Assembly (NCBI RefSeq): GCF_013366925.1
Contig: NZ_JAALDK010000001.1
Span: 4,643,165-4,707,164, forward strand
DNA length: 64,000 nucleotides
Source of the DNA: Paraburkholderia youngii
Lineage (GTDB): Bacteria; Pseudomonadota; Gammaproteobacteria; Burkholderiales; Burkholderiaceae
Reading direction: 5' to 3'
A model generated the notes under the pieces. That model saw only the letters and a list, made by a program, of their open reading frames with translations. It was not told where the DNA came from and searched no databases. Positions 53,402 to 63,331 of this stretch are shown here, one piece after another (position 1 is the stretch's first letter; every line of letters begins with the position of its first letter). The translations under genes and the position numbers were made by a program.

Positions 53402-55303
53402 CTACTCCCTCTGCCGCACGTAGCGGCCCGGCGCCGGCTCGATGACCGGGAATTCGTCGGAGCCCAGCGTGGCGCGCGGCTTCACCTTCTTGCCGCCGTA
53501 CTGATCGAGCCAGTCGGTCCATTCGGGCCACCAGCTGCCGGGCACTTCCGTCGCCGCTTCGAACCATTCGTCCGCGCTTGCAGGCAGCGTCTTCGCGTCG
53601 CTCTCGAGCTTCCAGAAACTGCGCTTTTTCTTCGCGGGCGGATTGATCACGCCCGCGATATGACCCGACGCGCCGAGCACGAACTTCAGCGGTCCCGTGA
53701 GCAGCGGCGCGGACGCATACGCGGTTTGCCACGGCACGATATGGTCTTCGCGCGAACCGTAAATGAAGGTCGGCACGTCGATCTTCGACAGATCGATCGG
53801 CTCGCCGCAGGTGGTCAGCGCACCCGGCTCGCGCAGCTTGTTCTCCAGATACGTGTTGCGCAGATACCAGACGTACATCGGCCCCGGCACACTGGTCGAG
53901 TCGCTGTTCCAGTACAGCAGGTCGAACGGCACCGGCGTACGGCCCTTCAGGTAGTTGTCGACGACGTAGTTCCACACGAGGTCGTTCGGGCGCAGGAACG
54001 AGAACGTGTTCGCGAATTCGATGCCGCGCATCAGCCCCGGCGGCGCACCGTTCTTGCCGCCGATGGTCTGCTCGCGCATCTGCACGTGCGCCTCGTCGAC
54101 GAACACGTCGAGCACCCCCGTGTCGGAGAAGTCGAGCATCGCAGTGAGCAGCGTCATCGACGCGGCCGGATGTTCGCCGCGCGCCGCGGCCACCGCGAGC
54201 GCGGTGGCGAGCAATGTGCCGCCGATGCAGAAGCCGAGCGTATTGATCTGCTCGCGGCCGCTGATCTGGCGCACGGTGTCGATCGAAGTGAGCACGCCCT
54301 CGGCGATGTAGTCGTCCCACGTCTTGTGCGCGATCGACTGATCGGCGTTGCGCCACGAAATCAGGAATACCTGGTGGCCCGAATCGAGCCCGTGCGCGAC
54401 GAGCGAGTTTTCGGGCTGCAGGTCGAGGATGTAGTACTTGTTGATGCACGGCGGCACGATCAGGAGTGGCCGCTCGCGCACGGTCGCCGTGCGCGGCTTG
54501 TACTGGATCAGCTGCAGCAGATCGTTCTCGAACACGACCGAGCCTTCGGTGTTCGCGAGGTTCTCGCCGACCGCGAAACGCGATTCGTCGGTTTGAGAAA
54601 TCTTGCCTCGCTGCATGTCGCCGAGCAGGTTCATCACACCCTGGCGCAGGCTCTCGCCCTTGCTGTCGAGCAGCGTTTTCTGCGCTTCGGGATTCAGCGC
54701 GAAGAAGTTGCTCGGCGAGGCCGCCGCAGTCCACTGCTGGACCGCGAAGCGAATGCGCTCGCGGGTTTTCGGCTGGGTATCGAGCGCGTCGACCATCTGC
54801 TGCAGATAGCGCGCGTTCAGCAGATACCACGCGGCGGTGAACGCGTAGGCCGGCGCCTGACTCCAGGCGTCCGCGCTAAAGCGCCGGTCCTTGAGCTCGG
54901 GCGCCTTGATCGCCGACGTGGTGGCCTGCTGGATCAGTTCCATCGCCTCGCGCGAATAGTCGGTTTGCAGCTTCTGCAAACGCTCGGGCGGAATCGCGGC
55001 GGTGGGAATGTTGAGCCCCGGCAGCGCGCCGACGGCCAGCTTGCTGAAGTCGGGCATGCCGGGAAATGCCGGGATTTGCGGAAAGCCCGCCGTGATCTGC
55101 GCGAGGTCCGGCATCTGCGGCATTGAAGGCATCTGGAATGCCGCGCCATTGGGCGGACCGCCGAACGAACGCCAGGCGTTCATCCAGGCGTCGAGAAATT
55201 GCTGCATGCCTGCGGCCGACGATGCACCGCTCGTACCGGCCTGCTGCGTCTGCTCCTTCGAGGAGTCCGTGCTGGGGGAAGCTGAGGAATGAGATGCTGC
55301 CAT
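53402..55303 (-). CDS. phaC: Class I polyhydroxyalkanoate synthase
   Basis: Polymerises (R)-3-hydroxyacyl-CoA into PHA at the granule surface. 633 residues, somewhat longer than the 589 of Cupriavidus PhaC. The alpha/beta-hydrolase domain has nucleophile Cys359 in LGFCIGGTLLA, the catalytic Asp region GSREDHIVPW and His in GASGHIAGVINPP. The extra length is an N-terminal Ser/Gln-rich tract and a Met/Pro-rich segment (FQMPSMPQMPDL, FPQIPAFPGMPDF). The ATG at 55303 precedes this tract. Confidence 0.97.
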   Translation of the reverse strand: MAASHSSASPSTDSSKEQTQQAGTSGASSAAGMQQFLDAWMNAWRSFGGPPNGAAFQMPSMPQMPDLAQITAGFPQIPAFPGMPDFSKLAVGALPGLNIPTAAIPPERLQKLQTDYSREAMELIQQATTSAIKAPELKDRRFSADAWSQAPAYAFTAAWYLLNARYLQQMVDALDTQPKTRERIRFAVQQWTAAASPSNFFALNPEAQKTLLDSKGESLRQGVMNLLGDMQRGKISQTDESRFAVGENLANTEGSVVFENDLLQLIQYKPRTATVRERPLLIVPPCINKYYILDLQPENSLVAHGLDSGHQVFLISWRNADQSIAHKTWDDYIAEGVLTSIDTVRQISGREQINTLGFCIGGTLLATALAVAAARGEHPAASMTLLTAMLDFSDTGVLDVFVDEAHVQMREQTIGGKNGAPPGLMRGIEFANTFSFLRPNDLVWNYVVDNYLKGRTPVPFDLLYWNSDSTSVPGPMYVWYLRNTYLENKLREPGALTTCGEPIDLSKIDVPTFIYGSREDHIVPWQTAYASAPLLTGPLKFVLGASGHIAGVINPPAKKKRSFWKLESDAKTLPASADEWFEAATEVPGSWWPEWTDWLDQYGGKKVKPRATLGSDEFPVIEPAPGRYVRQRE

Positions 55304-55807
55304 GCCTGCTTTTGACCGGTAAGTCCTTGCGGACGGGTTGAGAGGCAGGTTCGTGCGCACGGAGCGATTGCTCGCGACTTCGTCACACCCTGTCTCATGA
55401 ACGAGGAGGAGCTTAGAAGGAACATTCTTGCTCCCCATCACAAGGCATGTCAATGCTTGTTCCCGATTTTGCCGCGGTGCGATATTTTTTTAATTATCGT
55501 TTTCCCTGTATGGCAAATCGCGCTTTTGCGAATAAATGTTCCATGCCGCACGCGGATCGAAAAAAGTCCAACGGCGCATGGCACTTAAGCGTATTTGTCC
55601 GTTCGCTCGCCCGCAGAGCAGGCGGGGGATTCCCGCTATCGGCAATCCTTCCGGCAGTGCAACAAAAAATGTGCTTGAAGGCCGGCGGAAGGCCTTCAGT
55701 GACGGACCTGCCGTGCCATTCGTGAATCTCGAACCGGTGCGCATTCACGCAGAATGAAACTACCGTTCGATTCTAAAAATATGACGAGATGCGCGCGCCA
55801 CCCAGAA
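55304..55807. other. Long leader/intergenic region upstream of phaC
   Basis: 504 bases without a supportable gene. The part near 55480-55510 is strikingly AT-rich for this genome. It contains the candidate phaC promoter at 55424-55453. pgeF ends at 55808, so the whole gap is available for control of the pha genes. Confidence 0.5.
55424..55453 (-). promoter_or_regulatory. Candidate sigma-70 promoter for phaC
   Basis: On the minus strand a perfect TTGACA -35 (55448-55453) is followed after 18 bases by AAGAAT (55424-55429). The -35 sits inside an imperfect inverted repeat, GCAT-N4-ATGC, which could be an operator. Transcription would start near 55417, giving a leader of about 115 bases before phaC. 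Confidence 0.5.
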
Positions 55808-56671
55808 TCAATCGGCAATTGATTGCGCGTGTTCGTCGATCCAGATCAACGCGGCCATACGGCCGGTTTCGCGGTCACGGCGATACGAATAAAAACGCTC
55901 GCGCAGCGTGACCGTGCACAGGTCGCCGCCGCTGATACGCGTAACGCCGAGCCGCTGCAGGCGCAAGCGCGCCAGCGCTGGCAGATTGGCGAGATATTTG
56001 CCGGCATTCGCGAGATGTGCGACGAACGCCTTCGCGGTCGCATCGCGTTGTGCGTCGTCGACACCAGTCATGAAGGCGTCACGGACGTCTGCACCGACTT
56101 CGAACGCGTTGGGCCCGATCGACGGTCCGAGGTACGCATGCAACTCGGCGGCCGGCACGCCCGCCAGCGCCGCGACCCGCGCGGCGGTCTGCTCGACGAT
56201 GCCCGCCGCGAGTCCGCGCCAGCCCGCATGCGCGGCGCCGACCGCGCGCCCCGCTTCGTCGCACAACAGCACCGGCATGCAATCGGCCACCATCACGACG
56301 CACGCGATGCCCGCGCGATCGGTGACGCTCGCGTCGGCGCGCGCCGGCGCGCCATGCTCGCGCGCGTGCGCGACTGCATCCTCGGCGCGCACGATGCCGG
56401 CGCCGTGAATCTGTTCGAGCCACGCGGTTTCGCGAACACCGGTCAGCGCGACGAGCCGTGCGCGATTGCTCGCGACCGCGGCCGGATCGTCGCCGGTCTT
56501 CATGCCCAGGTTCAGCCCGCCGGGCTGGTCGGCGCCGTCGCGCCAGCGGCCGAACGGCGCGTCGCTGACGCCGCCGTCGCGCGTGGTCACGAGCGCGCGC
56601 ACGCGCGGCGAGACGTTCCATGCGGGCTGCACGACATTGGCAAAACCCAGCTCCGGCAGATTGGCGCTCAT
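55808..56671 (-). CDS. pgeF: PgeF/YfiH laccase-domain protein
   Basis: 287 residues of the multicopper-oxidase-like YfiH family, known for purine nucleoside phosphorylase/adenosine deaminase activity and for a role as a peptidoglycan editing factor. TWLEQIHG-like [28 protein letters not shown] and [15 protein letters not shown] supply the His-Cys-His metal site. The C-terminal [18 protein letters not shown] is typical. It overlaps the rluD stop by four bases (ATGA). Confidence 0.93.
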   Translation of the reverse strand: MSANLPELGFANVVQPAWNVSPRVRALVTTRDGGVSDAPFGRWRDGADQPGGLNLGMKTGDDPAAVASNRARLVALTGVRETAWLEQIHGAGIVRAEDAVAHAREHGAPARADASVTDRAGIACVVMVADCMPVLLCDEAGRAVGAAHAGWRGLAAGIVEQTAARVAALAGVPAAELHAYLGPSIGPNAFEVGADVRDAFMTGVDDAQRDATAKAFVAHLANAGKYLANLPALARLRLQRLGVTRISGGDLCTVTLRERFYSYRRDRETGRMAALIWIDEHAQSIAD

Positions 56672-57918
56672 GCGTGATCGTCCTCGTCGTGGTCGCTGTC
56701 TTCATCGTACGCGCCATCGTCGAACGATGCATCGTAGTCCTCGTCCTCGTCATACGCGTCGTCGAACTCCCCGGCGTCGTCGCGACCGAGGCCGAGCGCG
56801 GCCGACAATGCCTCGATGTCGGCCGGCACGTCGGCGCGCCATTGCATCGAGCGGCCGGTCTTCGGATGGATCAGGCCGAGCCGCCATGCGTGCAGCGCCT
56901 GGCGCGCGAAGCCGTCCGGCAGCGGCGTGACCGAGCGCTTGCCGCGCGCGCGTCCGTAGACGGGGTCTCCGAGCAGCGGATGACCGATATGCGCGCAATG
57001 CACGCGAATCTGATGCGTGCGCCCGGTCTCCAGGTCGCAGTGGATCGCCGTGACCGGCTGACGCTGCCAGATCGCCGCGGCCACGCGTCGAAAATGCGTG
57101 CGCGCCGGCTTGCCGGCCGCGCCCGTCACCACGGCCATGCGCGTGCGCTCGCGCGGGTCGCGGCCGATCGGCGCGTCGATCGTGCCTCCATCGGGCATGT
57201 TGCCCCACACGAGCGCGAGGTAGCGGCGCTTGACCGTGCGCGCCTGCAACTGACGCACGAGGTCGGTCTGCGCCTCGAGCGTGCGCGCGACCACCATCAG
57301 TCCCGAAGTCTCCTTGTCGAGCCGATGCACGATGCCCGCGCGCGGCAGACCCGCCGCGGCCTCGCCATAGCGGTAGAGCAGTCCGTTCAGCACGGTGCCG
57401 CTCCAATTGCCGGCCGCCGGATGCACGACCATGCCGGCCGGCTTGTTGATGACGACCAGCGTGTCGTCCTCGTAGACGATCTCGAGCGGCACCGGCTCGG
57501 GCGTGAAGGCAAGCTGCTCGGGCAGCAGATCGGGCACGAGCTCGATCGTGGCACCGAGCGGCACCGGCTGGCGAATCTTCGCAGGCTTGCCGTCGACACG
57601 CACCCGCTGCGCCTCGATCCAGCTTTGCAGACGGCTGCGCGAGAATTCCGGGAATACTTTGGCGAGCACCTTGTCGAGGCGCTCGCCGGCCAGTTCGTCG
57701 GGCACCACGACGCTACGCGGCGCTTCGTCGGCCGCGCGCGCGGGTACGGGCGCCGCCGTGGCCGCGGAGCCTTGCGGACCGCTTTCGGCGAGCGCGTCGC
57801 CGGCGAAATCGTCATCGAGGGAATCGACGCCCAACGCGTCGGCCGGGTCGGCGCTTACGCTATAATCTTTGTTGCTATTCCCGGCGCCTGCGGTGCCTGG
57901 AGTATTTGAGCGGGTCAT
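56668..57918 (-). CDS. rluD: 23S rRNA pseudouridine synthase RluD
   Basis: Makes pseudouridines 1911, 1915 and 1917 in helix 69 of 23S rRNA. 416 residues, longer than E. coli RluD (326). An S4 domain ([20 protein letters not shown]) and catalytic domain with Asp201 in [16 protein letters not shown] are intact. Extra length is an acidic/Ala N-terminal region of about 65 residues and a C-terminal tail of about 35 residues dominated by Asp, Glu and Tyr. Divergent from bamD, the start codons being only 38 bases apart. Confidence 0.94.
   Translation of the reverse strand: MTRSNTPGTAGAGNSNKDYSVSADPADALGVDSLDDDFAGDALAESGPQGSAATAAPVPARAADEAPRSVVVPDELAGERLDKVLAKVFPEFSRSRLQSWIEAQRVRVDGKPAKIRQPVPLGATIELVPDLLPEQLAFTPEPVPLEIVYEDDTLVVINKPAGMVVHPAAGNWSGTVLNGLLYRYGEAAAGLPRAGIVHRLDKETSGLMVVARTLEAQTDLVRQLQARTVKRRYLALVWGNMPDGGTIDAPIGRDPRERTRMAVVTGAAGKPARTHFRRVAAAIWQRQPVTAIHCDLETGRTHQIRVHCAHIGHPLLGDPVYGRARGKRSVTPLPDGFARQALHAWRLGLIHPKTGRSMQWRADVPADIEALSAALGLGRDDAGEFDDAYDEDEDYDASFDDGAYDEDSDHDEDDHA
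57861..57866 (+). promoter_or_regulatory. Candidate -10 element for bamD inside rluD
   Basis: A perfect TATAAT lies 90 bases before the bamD ATG, within the rluD 5' coding region. The two genes are so close that their promoters must overlap coding sequence. No good -35 is visible. Confidence 0.45.
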
Positions 57919-57956
57919 TGAATCTGGGTCACCTGGACGTAAAGCTAGACTGGAAA

Positions 57957-58817
57957 ATGCGAGCCTTGAACACCATCACTGAAGCGGCGATCAATTTGGC
58001 GGCCATCAAGAAGGCGGCCCGGAAAGTGGCCGGATACATTGCGTGCGCCGCGGCCGTCGTCGCTGTTGCGGCTTGCCACGGCCTGCCGGAGAAGACCGAC
58101 GAAACGGCAACGTGGAACAACAACAAATTATATACGGAGGCGAACGACGCCCTGACCGGTGGTGACTGGGGCAAGTGCGCGAAGTATTTCGAGCTTCTCG
58201 AGGGCCGCGACCCGTTCGGCCACTTCGCCCAGCAGGCGCAGATCAACGTCGCGTACTGCAACTGGAAAGACAACGAAAACGCCGCCGCCGACCAGGCCAT
58301 CGACCGCTTCATCCAGTTGCACCCGGATCACCCGGACATCGCCTACGCGTATTACCTGAAGGGCATGATCCACTTCAATGACGACCTCGGTCTGTTCGGC
58401 CGCTTCTCGGGCCAGGACATGAGCGAGCGCGATCCGAAGTCGCTGCGCGAGTCGTATGACGCGTTCAAGGTCGTGGTGGACCGCTTCCCGAACAGCAAGT
58501 ACGCGCCGGACGCTGCGCAGCGCATGCGCTACATCGTGAACGCGCTGGCATCGCACGAAGTCCACGCGGCGGACTACTACTACCGCCGCGGCGCCTATGT
58601 CGCCGCGATCAACCGCGCGCAGCTCGCCTTGCGCGAGTACAAGAACGCGCCGGCCATCGAAGACGCGCTGCACATCATGATTCTGTCGTACCAGAAGCTG
58701 AACAACCAGCAACTCGCTGACGACACGCGCCGCGTGCTGGCCGGCACTTTCCCCGACAGCCCGTACGTGACCGGCCACGCACGGCCCGGCACGGCGAAGT
58801 CGTGGTGGCAGTTCTGA
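57957..58817 (+). CDS. bamD: Outer membrane assembly lipoprotein BamD
   Basis: Essential BAM-complex lipoprotein that helps fold outer-membrane beta-barrels with BamA. 286 residues. A long basic n-region precedes a lipobox VAAC with lipidated Cys40. Five TPR-like helical repeats follow, with conserved [40 protein letters not shown] and [22 protein letters not shown] at 57957 is used. A bidirectional terminator follows. Confidence 0.95.
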   Translation: MRALNTITEAAINLAAIKKAARKVAGYIACAAAVVAVAACHGLPEKTDETATWNNNKLYTEANDALTGGDWGKCAKYFELLEGRDPFGHFAQQAQINVAYCNWKDNENAAADQAIDRFIQLHPDHPDIAYAYYLKGMIHFNDDLGLFGRFSGQDMSERDPKSLRESYDAFKVVVDRFPNSKYAPDAAQRMRYIVNALASHEVHAADYYYRRGAYVAAINRAQLALREYKNAPAIEDALHIMILSYQKLNNQQLADDTRRVLAGTFPDSPYVTGHARPGTAKSWWQF

Positions 58818-58857
58818 TTCCCCACGCGCCGACGGCACACTGACCGTCGTCTGAAAA

Positions 58858-58893
58858 CGAAAACGCCACGACCTCGGTCGTGGCGTTTTCGTT
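58858..58893. terminator. Bidirectional terminator between bamD and rlmD
   Basis: A perfect 15-bp stem (58858-58872 with 58877-58891) with a CTCG loop and A/T-rich ends lies between the convergent bamD and rlmD stops. Confidence 0.88.
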
Positions 58894-58910
58894 CATGCGC
58901 GCCGCGAGAC

Positions 58911-60341
58911 TCAATCGCGCTCGAACAGCGCAATCGATTCCACGTGCGACGTATGCGGGAACATATTGACGACGCCCGCGCCCACCAGCCGATAGCCGGC
59001 CTCATGCACGAGCAGCCCGGCATCCCGCGCGAGCGTGGCCGGCGCGCACGACACGTAGACGATGCGCTTCGGCAGCGGCCCGTTGCCGCTCTGCGCGATC
59101 TCCGCGAGCGCCTTCGCGATCGCGAGCGCGCCTTCGCGCGGGGGATCGACCAGGAACTTGTCGAAGTGGCCGAGCGCGCGCAGGTCGTCGGCGGTGACTT
59201 CGAACAGATTGCGGCACGCGAACGACGTATGCCCGGCGACGCCATTGAGCTCCGCGTTCGCGAGCGCGCGCTGGGTCAGCACTTCGCTGCCCTCGATACC
59301 GACCACTTCCCGCGAAATTCGCGCGAGCGGCAGCGTGAAATTGCCGATACCGCAGAACAGGTCGAGCACGCGGTCCGTGCGCGCCGGCGCCAGCAGGCGC
59401 AACGCGCGGCTCACCAGCACACGGTTGATCGCGTGATTGACCTGGGTGAAATCAGTCGGCTTGAACGGCATGCAGATGCCGTATTCCGGCAGCGTGTAGT
59501 CGAGCTGCACGTCGAGCGGATAAAGCGGCGTGACTGTGTCGGGACCACCCGGCTGGACCCAGAACTGCACCTTGTGCTCGTCCGCGAACTCGCGCAGCAC
59601 CTGCTCGTCCGCGGCTGTCAGCGGTTCGAGGTTGCGCACGACGAGCGCCGTGACCGAGGAGCCGACTGCGAGCTCGAGCTGCGGCATACGGTCGTAGATC
59701 GACAGCTTGCGGACCATGAAGCGCAGCGGCATCAGCATCGCCGACACATGCGGCGGCAGCACCTCGCAGGTCTTCATATCGGCGATATAGCTGCTCTTCT
59801 TCTCGTGAAAGCCGATGCGCATGCCGCCGCGCTCCGGCAGATAGCGCACCGCGAGCCGCGCGCGATAGCGATAACCCCAGGACGGCCCGTGAATCGGCCG
59901 GAACACCGTTTCGGGGCGCAGCTTCGCCAGATGCTGCAGGTTGTCCTCGAGCACGCGCTGCTTGACCGCCACTTGCGCGCGCATGTCCAGATGCTGCATC
60001 GAGCAGCCGCCGCAGATGTTGAAGTACGTGCATTTCGGCGTCGTGCGGATCACGCTTTCGCGGAACACCTGGACGACTTCGGCCTGTTCGAATTTCGGCT
60101 TGCTGCGATGCGTCGAATAACTGACGAGTTCACCCGGCAGTGCGCCTTCGACGAACACAACCTTGCCTGGCGTGCCGTCTTCACTCGCGGTGCGGCCCAC
60201 GCCGCGCGCTTCCATATCGAGCGAAACGATTTCGATGACCGGTTCGTTGCCGGTAATGACGGGCGCCGGCGCCGGGGCGTGCGCCTTCGCATGCTTCGAT
60301 GAGCGCCGCGGCGAGCGACGTTGGGGGGCAGTTCGGGACAC
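58911..60341 (-). CDS. rlmD: 23S rRNA (uracil-1939-C5)-methyltransferase
   Basis: SAM-dependent methyltransferase with an Fe-S cluster. 476 residues. Basic N-terminus, TRAM domain, cluster cysteines in [16 protein letters not shown] plus a later KTC, SAM motif [24 protein letters not shown], and catalytic Cys in [13 protein letters not shown]. The GTG at 60341 has AGGAAG seven bases upstream. A longer TTG start would put a TACAAT -10-like box inside the coding sequence, so the GTG is preferred. Confidence 0.95.
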   Translation of the reverse strand: MSRTAPQRRSPRRSSKHAKAHAPAPAPVITGNEPVIEIVSLDMEARGVGRTASEDGTPGKVVFVEGALPGELVSYSTHRSKPKFEQAEVVQVFRESVIRTTPKCTYFNICGGCSMQHLDMRAQVAVKQRVLEDNLQHLAKLRPETVFRPIHGPSWGYRYRARLAVRYLPERGGMRIGFHEKKSSYIADMKTCEVLPPHVSAMLMPLRFMVRKLSIYDRMPQLELAVGSSVTALVVRNLEPLTAADEQVLREFADEHKVQFWVQPGGPDTVTPLYPLDVQLDYTLPEYGICMPFKPTDFTQVNHAINRVLVSRALRLLAPARTDRVLDLFCGIGNFTLPLARISREVVGIEGSEVLTQRALANAELNGVAGHTSFACRNLFEVTADDLRALGHFDKFLVDPPREGALAIAKALAEIAQSGNGPLPKRIVYVSCAPATLARDAGLLVHEAGYRLVGAGVVNMFPHTSHVESIALFERD

Positions 60342-60377
60342 CTGCGGACTTCCTGACAAACTATGGGGAAAGGCGAG

Positions 60378-60383
60378 ATTGTA
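60378..60383 (-). promoter_or_regulatory. Candidate -10 element for rlmD
   Basis: TACAAT on the minus strand lies 36 bases before the GTG start. The -35 region (ACTGGC at 17 bases) is weak. It supports the shorter rlmD start. Confidence 0.45.
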
Positions 60384-60494
60384 GACCAAGCGCCGAGCCT
60401 GCCAGTGGCGTGGTCGGGACCACGCCCGGAGCGCGTGTGGATCGCGGCCCGGATTGCGGCGCGGCGCCCCGGCGGACGCACTACTTGCGCGCCG

Positions 60495-61271
60495 TTACGG
60501 CTCGAACGCCGCCAGATACTCGGCCCACTGTGGCGCGGTTTCCAGCGCCAGCGCATTCTTCACGAGGTTGATCTCATCAGCATACTCCGACGGCGAAAAG
60601 CCGCCGCGCATCAACTGGAAGCGGCAATACAGCAGATACGTATTGACGACGTCGGTCTCGCAGTAATTGCGGATTTCCTCGATGCGCCCTTGCTGGAACG
60701 CCTGCCACACCTGACTGCCGTCCATGCCCATCTTGCCCGGAAAGCCGCACATCTTCGCGAGCGCGTCGAGCGGCGCGTTAGCGCGCGCCTGGTACATTGC
60801 CAGCACGTCCATCAGGTCGGTGTGGCGCGCGTGGTAGCGGCTGATGTAGTTGTTCCACTTGAAGTCGCGGTCGTCCTCGCCGAGATCCCAGAACCGGTAG
60901 GCCGGGATGCCGTTGACGAGCGCGCGATAGTTGAGCACCGGCAGATCGAATCCGCCGCCGTTCCACGACACGAGCTGCGGCGTGTACTTTTCGATCACAC
61001 GATAGAACGACTGCACGAGCGTCGCCTCGCCGTCCTCGGGCGTGCCGAGCGAGCGCACGCGAAAACCGTTGTTGTCGCGGAACACGCAGGAAATCGCCGC
61101 GACCCGTTGCAGGTGATGCGGCAGAAAATCGCTGCCGGTTTTTTCGCGGCGCGCGGCGAACGCATGCTCGGCGACATCGGCGTCGCTCATCGACGCGGGC
61201 AAATCTTCAAGACGGCGGATGCCGGCGACATCGGGAATCGTCTCGATGTCGAAAACAAGAATCGGTGTCAT
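60495..61271 (-). CDS. Predicted 3'-5' exonuclease (PolB-type, DEDD superfamily)
   Basis: 258 residues with LVFDIETIPD (Exo I Asp8/Glu10), WNGGGFDLPVLNYRA (Exo II) and an Exo III region ending CETDVVNTYLLYCRF. This is the family related to the proofreading domain of DNA polymerase B. It begins only four bases after the rpoS stop, so it is almost certainly co-transcribed with the stationary-phase sigma factor. The physiological substrate is unknown. The ATG at 61271 starts at MTPILVFDIET. Confidence 0.87.
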   Translation of the reverse strand: MTPILVFDIETIPDVAGIRRLEDLPASMSDADVAEHAFAARREKTGSDFLPHHLQRVAAISCVFRDNNGFRVRSLGTPEDGEATLVQSFYRVIEKYTPQLVSWNGGGFDLPVLNYRALVNGIPAYRFWDLGEDDRDFKWNNYISRYHARHTDLMDVLAMYQARANAPLDALAKMCGFPGKMGMDGSQVWQAFQQGRIEEIRNYCETDVVNTYLLYCRFQLMRGGFSPSEYADEINLVKNALALETAPQWAEYLAAFEP

Positions 61272-61275
61272 CAGG

Positions 61276-62364
61276 TCAGAGAACGGCGTCTTTGCGGACA
61301 CCGTTTGAGGCGAAGAAGCGCTTGAGCCGCACCAGTGCTTCCTGTTGGATCTGGCGCACACGCTCGCGCGTAAGGCCCATTTCGTCGGCCAGCTCCTCGA
61401 GCGTGGCGGGCTCGATATGATTCAGACCGAAGCGCCGCTCGATCACATGGCGGTGCTTGTCCGACAAACGCGCGAGCCATGCGCGTGTCAGAGTTTCGAG
61501 CTCGCGATGCTGCACCTCGGCGTCTGGCGACTGGCTCTGGTCGTCCGACAGCAAATCGAGCAGGCTGCTCGCCGGATCGAGGTCGAGCGGCGCGTCTAGC
61601 GACGCGGTGTGCTCGTTCAGCGCAAGGATGTCGGTGACTTCGTCGGTGGTCTTGCCGGTCAGATAGGCGATGTCATCGATGCTCGCGTCGCGGCGCTCGG
61701 CGGCTTCGCCCGAATTCATCGAGTTCTTTTCCAGATGGCGCTTCGCACGCAACACCTGGTTGAGCTCACGAATCACATGCACCGGTAAGCGCACGGTGCG
61801 CGCCTGGTTCATGATCGCGCGCTCGATGCTCTGGCGAATCCACCATGTCGCGTAAGTCGAAAAACGGAAGCCGCGAGTCGGATCGAATTTTTCGATTGCG
61901 TGCATCAGGCCGAGATTGCCCTCCTCGATCAGATCGAGCAGCGGCACGCCGCGATTCAGATAACCCTTGGCAATGCTGACGACCAGCCGCAGATTGCGCT
62001 CGATCATCACCTGCCGCGCTTCGAACTCGCCGGCCTTGGCAAGGCGCGAATATTTCTGCTCTTCCTCGACGGTGAGCAGCGGCTTCACGCTGATGCGGTT
62101 TAGATAATGCTGGATCGTGTCGGCCGTGAGTTCGGCCTGCAGCAGTGCGCGGAAATCGTCGGCGTCGGGCACGGCGTCGCCGGTGCTTTCGCGCGCGTCG
62201 GAGCCCTCGCTGTCGTCGAGGCCGCTCTGGCGTTCGTCGAGATCGCGCTCCTCGACGATCTCCTCTTCCACTTCCGAAGCGCCGCTTTCGTCCACTGCGG
62301 CGGACGTGACTTCGCTGATCGTCTCAGACTCGGCTTGCGGCGGGCGGCGCTTCGATTTCGGCAT
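61276..62364 (-). CDS. rpoS: RNA polymerase sigma factor RpoS
   Basis: Master sigma factor of stationary phase and general stress. 362 residues, about 30 longer than E. coli RpoS because of an acidic N-terminal region (EVEEEIVEERDLDERQ). Region 1.2 (DTIQHYLNRIS), region 2 (NLRLVVSIAKGYLNRGVPLL, FRFSTYATWWIRQSIERAI), region 3 and region 4.2 HTH (LEELADEMGLTRERVRQIQQ) are all intact. It follows nlpD after 11 bases. In other proteobacteria the main rpoS promoter is inside nlpD. Confidence 0.97.
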   Translation of the reverse strand: MPKSKRRPPQAESETISEVTSAAVDESGASEVEEEIVEERDLDERQSGLDDSEGSDARESTGDAVPDADDFRALLQAELTADTIQHYLNRISVKPLLTVEEEQKYSRLAKAGEFEARQVMIERNLRLVVSIAKGYLNRGVPLLDLIEEGNLGLMHAIEKFDPTRGFRFSTYATWWIRQSIERAIMNQARTVRLPVHVIRELNQVLRAKRHLEKNSMNSGEAAERRDASIDDIAYLTGKTTDEVTDILALNEHTASLDAPLDLDPASSLLDLLSDDQSQSPDAEVQHRELETLTRAWLARLSDKHRHVIERRFGLNHIEPATLEELADEMGLTRERVRQIQQEALVRLKRFFASNGVRKDAVL

Positions 62365-62375
62365 GGTCGTATCGC

Positions 62376-63326
62376 TTATTGCGGCGGCAAATACTTCAGT
62401 GGGTCGACTGGTTTACCCTGTCGGCGAACTTCGAAATGCAACATCACGCGGTCGGAATCGCTATTGCCCATCTCAGCGATCTTCTGCCCTTTCGTTACCG
62501 CGTCCCCCTCTTTTACCATCAAAGCGCGGTTGTGTGCATACGCGGTGAGATAAGTTGCATCATGCTTGATGATAATGAGATTGCCGTAACCACGCAGCCC
62601 ATTTCCCGCATAGACGACGCGACCATCGGCCGACGCTTTAACCGGCTCGCCCGCGGAGCCGCCGATATTGACGCCTTTGTTGGTCGAGTCGTTGAACGTG
62701 TTGAGCAGCGGACCGCGCACCGGCCATGCAAATGCTACGTTGCCCGCCGCCGCGCTGCCGAGCTCGGCGTTCGCCGCAGAGGAATTGGCCGGAGGCGCAG
62801 CTACCGCGCCGTTCGCGGGCGTACCGTTCGTCGCGCCGCCGTAGAGCGGCGGCATCGCGGCGCCGACCGCGGCCGGCGCGTTGCTGTTCAGCGGCGCGCT
62901 TTGCACCGCGCCCGTGCTGCCGATCGGCGCGGTCGACACGCCCGGCGTCATGGCCGCGGTATTCGCACCCGGCGGCACGACGCGCAGCAGCTGGTCGACT
63001 TCGATCTGATTCGGATTGGTCAGGTTGTTCCACGTCGAGATGTCGCGGTAATTCTGGCCGTTTTCGAGCGCAATGCGGTACAGCGTATCGCCCGGCTTCA
63101 CGCGATAGTAACCGGGCGGCGGCGGACCGAGGGGCACCGCCGGTTGCGCCGCGCCCTGCGCGGTGGAAAGCACGCCGCCACCGGAGCGGTCGACGACGGG
63201 CGCCTGGTCGAGCCGGGATGCACAGGCCGTCATCAACAGGGACAAGGCGAGCACGCACACGCTGCGCTGGGTTACGGTCAGGGGGGAATTCGGGGTGGTT
63301 CTCTGCATCGCGCGCAACATACTCAT
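62376..63326 (-). CDS. nlpD: NlpD lipoprotein (LysM-LytM domain)
   Basis: 316-residue outer-membrane lipoprotein that activates cell-division amidases. Lipobox LLMTAC puts the lipidated Cys at 35. A LysM domain (YYRVKPGDTLYRIALENG) at about 72-117 binds peptidoglycan. An Ala/Pro/Gly linker follows, then a C-terminal M23/LytM domain. The first metal-binding motif is lost (FNDSTNKGVNIGG lacks the His and Asp of active enzymes), as in other activator-type LytM proteins. ATG at 63326 is preferred to an upstream TTG that would overlap pcm. Confidence 0.94.
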   Translation of the reverse strand: MSMLRAMQRTTPNSPLTVTQRSVCVLALSLLMTACASRLDQAPVVDRSGGGVLSTAQGAAQPAVPLGPPPPGYYRVKPGDTLYRIALENGQNYRDISTWNNLTNPNQIEVDQLLRVVPPGANTAAMTPGVSTAPIGSTGAVQSAPLNSNAPAAVGAAMPPLYGGATNGTPANGAVAAPPANSSAANAELGSAAAGNVAFAWPVRGPLLNTFNDSTNKGVNIGGSAGEPVKASADGRVVYAGNGLRGYGNLIIIKHDATYLTAYAHNRALMVKEGDAVTKGQKIAEMGNSDSDRVMLHFEVRRQGKPVDPLKYLPPQ

Positions 63327-63331
63327 CGGTG

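Noticed and set aside
55447..55725. Plus-strand 92-codon frame in the phaC upstream gap
   Set aside because: No ribosome binding site or recognisable pattern, and it overlaps the candidate phaC promoter.
60342..60389. Extended rlmD start at a TTG 16 codons upstream
   Set aside because: The extension contains a TACAAT promoter-like box, and the GTG at 60341 has a well-placed AGGAAG site.
62694..62760. NlpD as an active M23 endopeptidase
   Set aside because: The first metal-binding motif lacks its His and Asp, so an activator role is more likely than catalysis.
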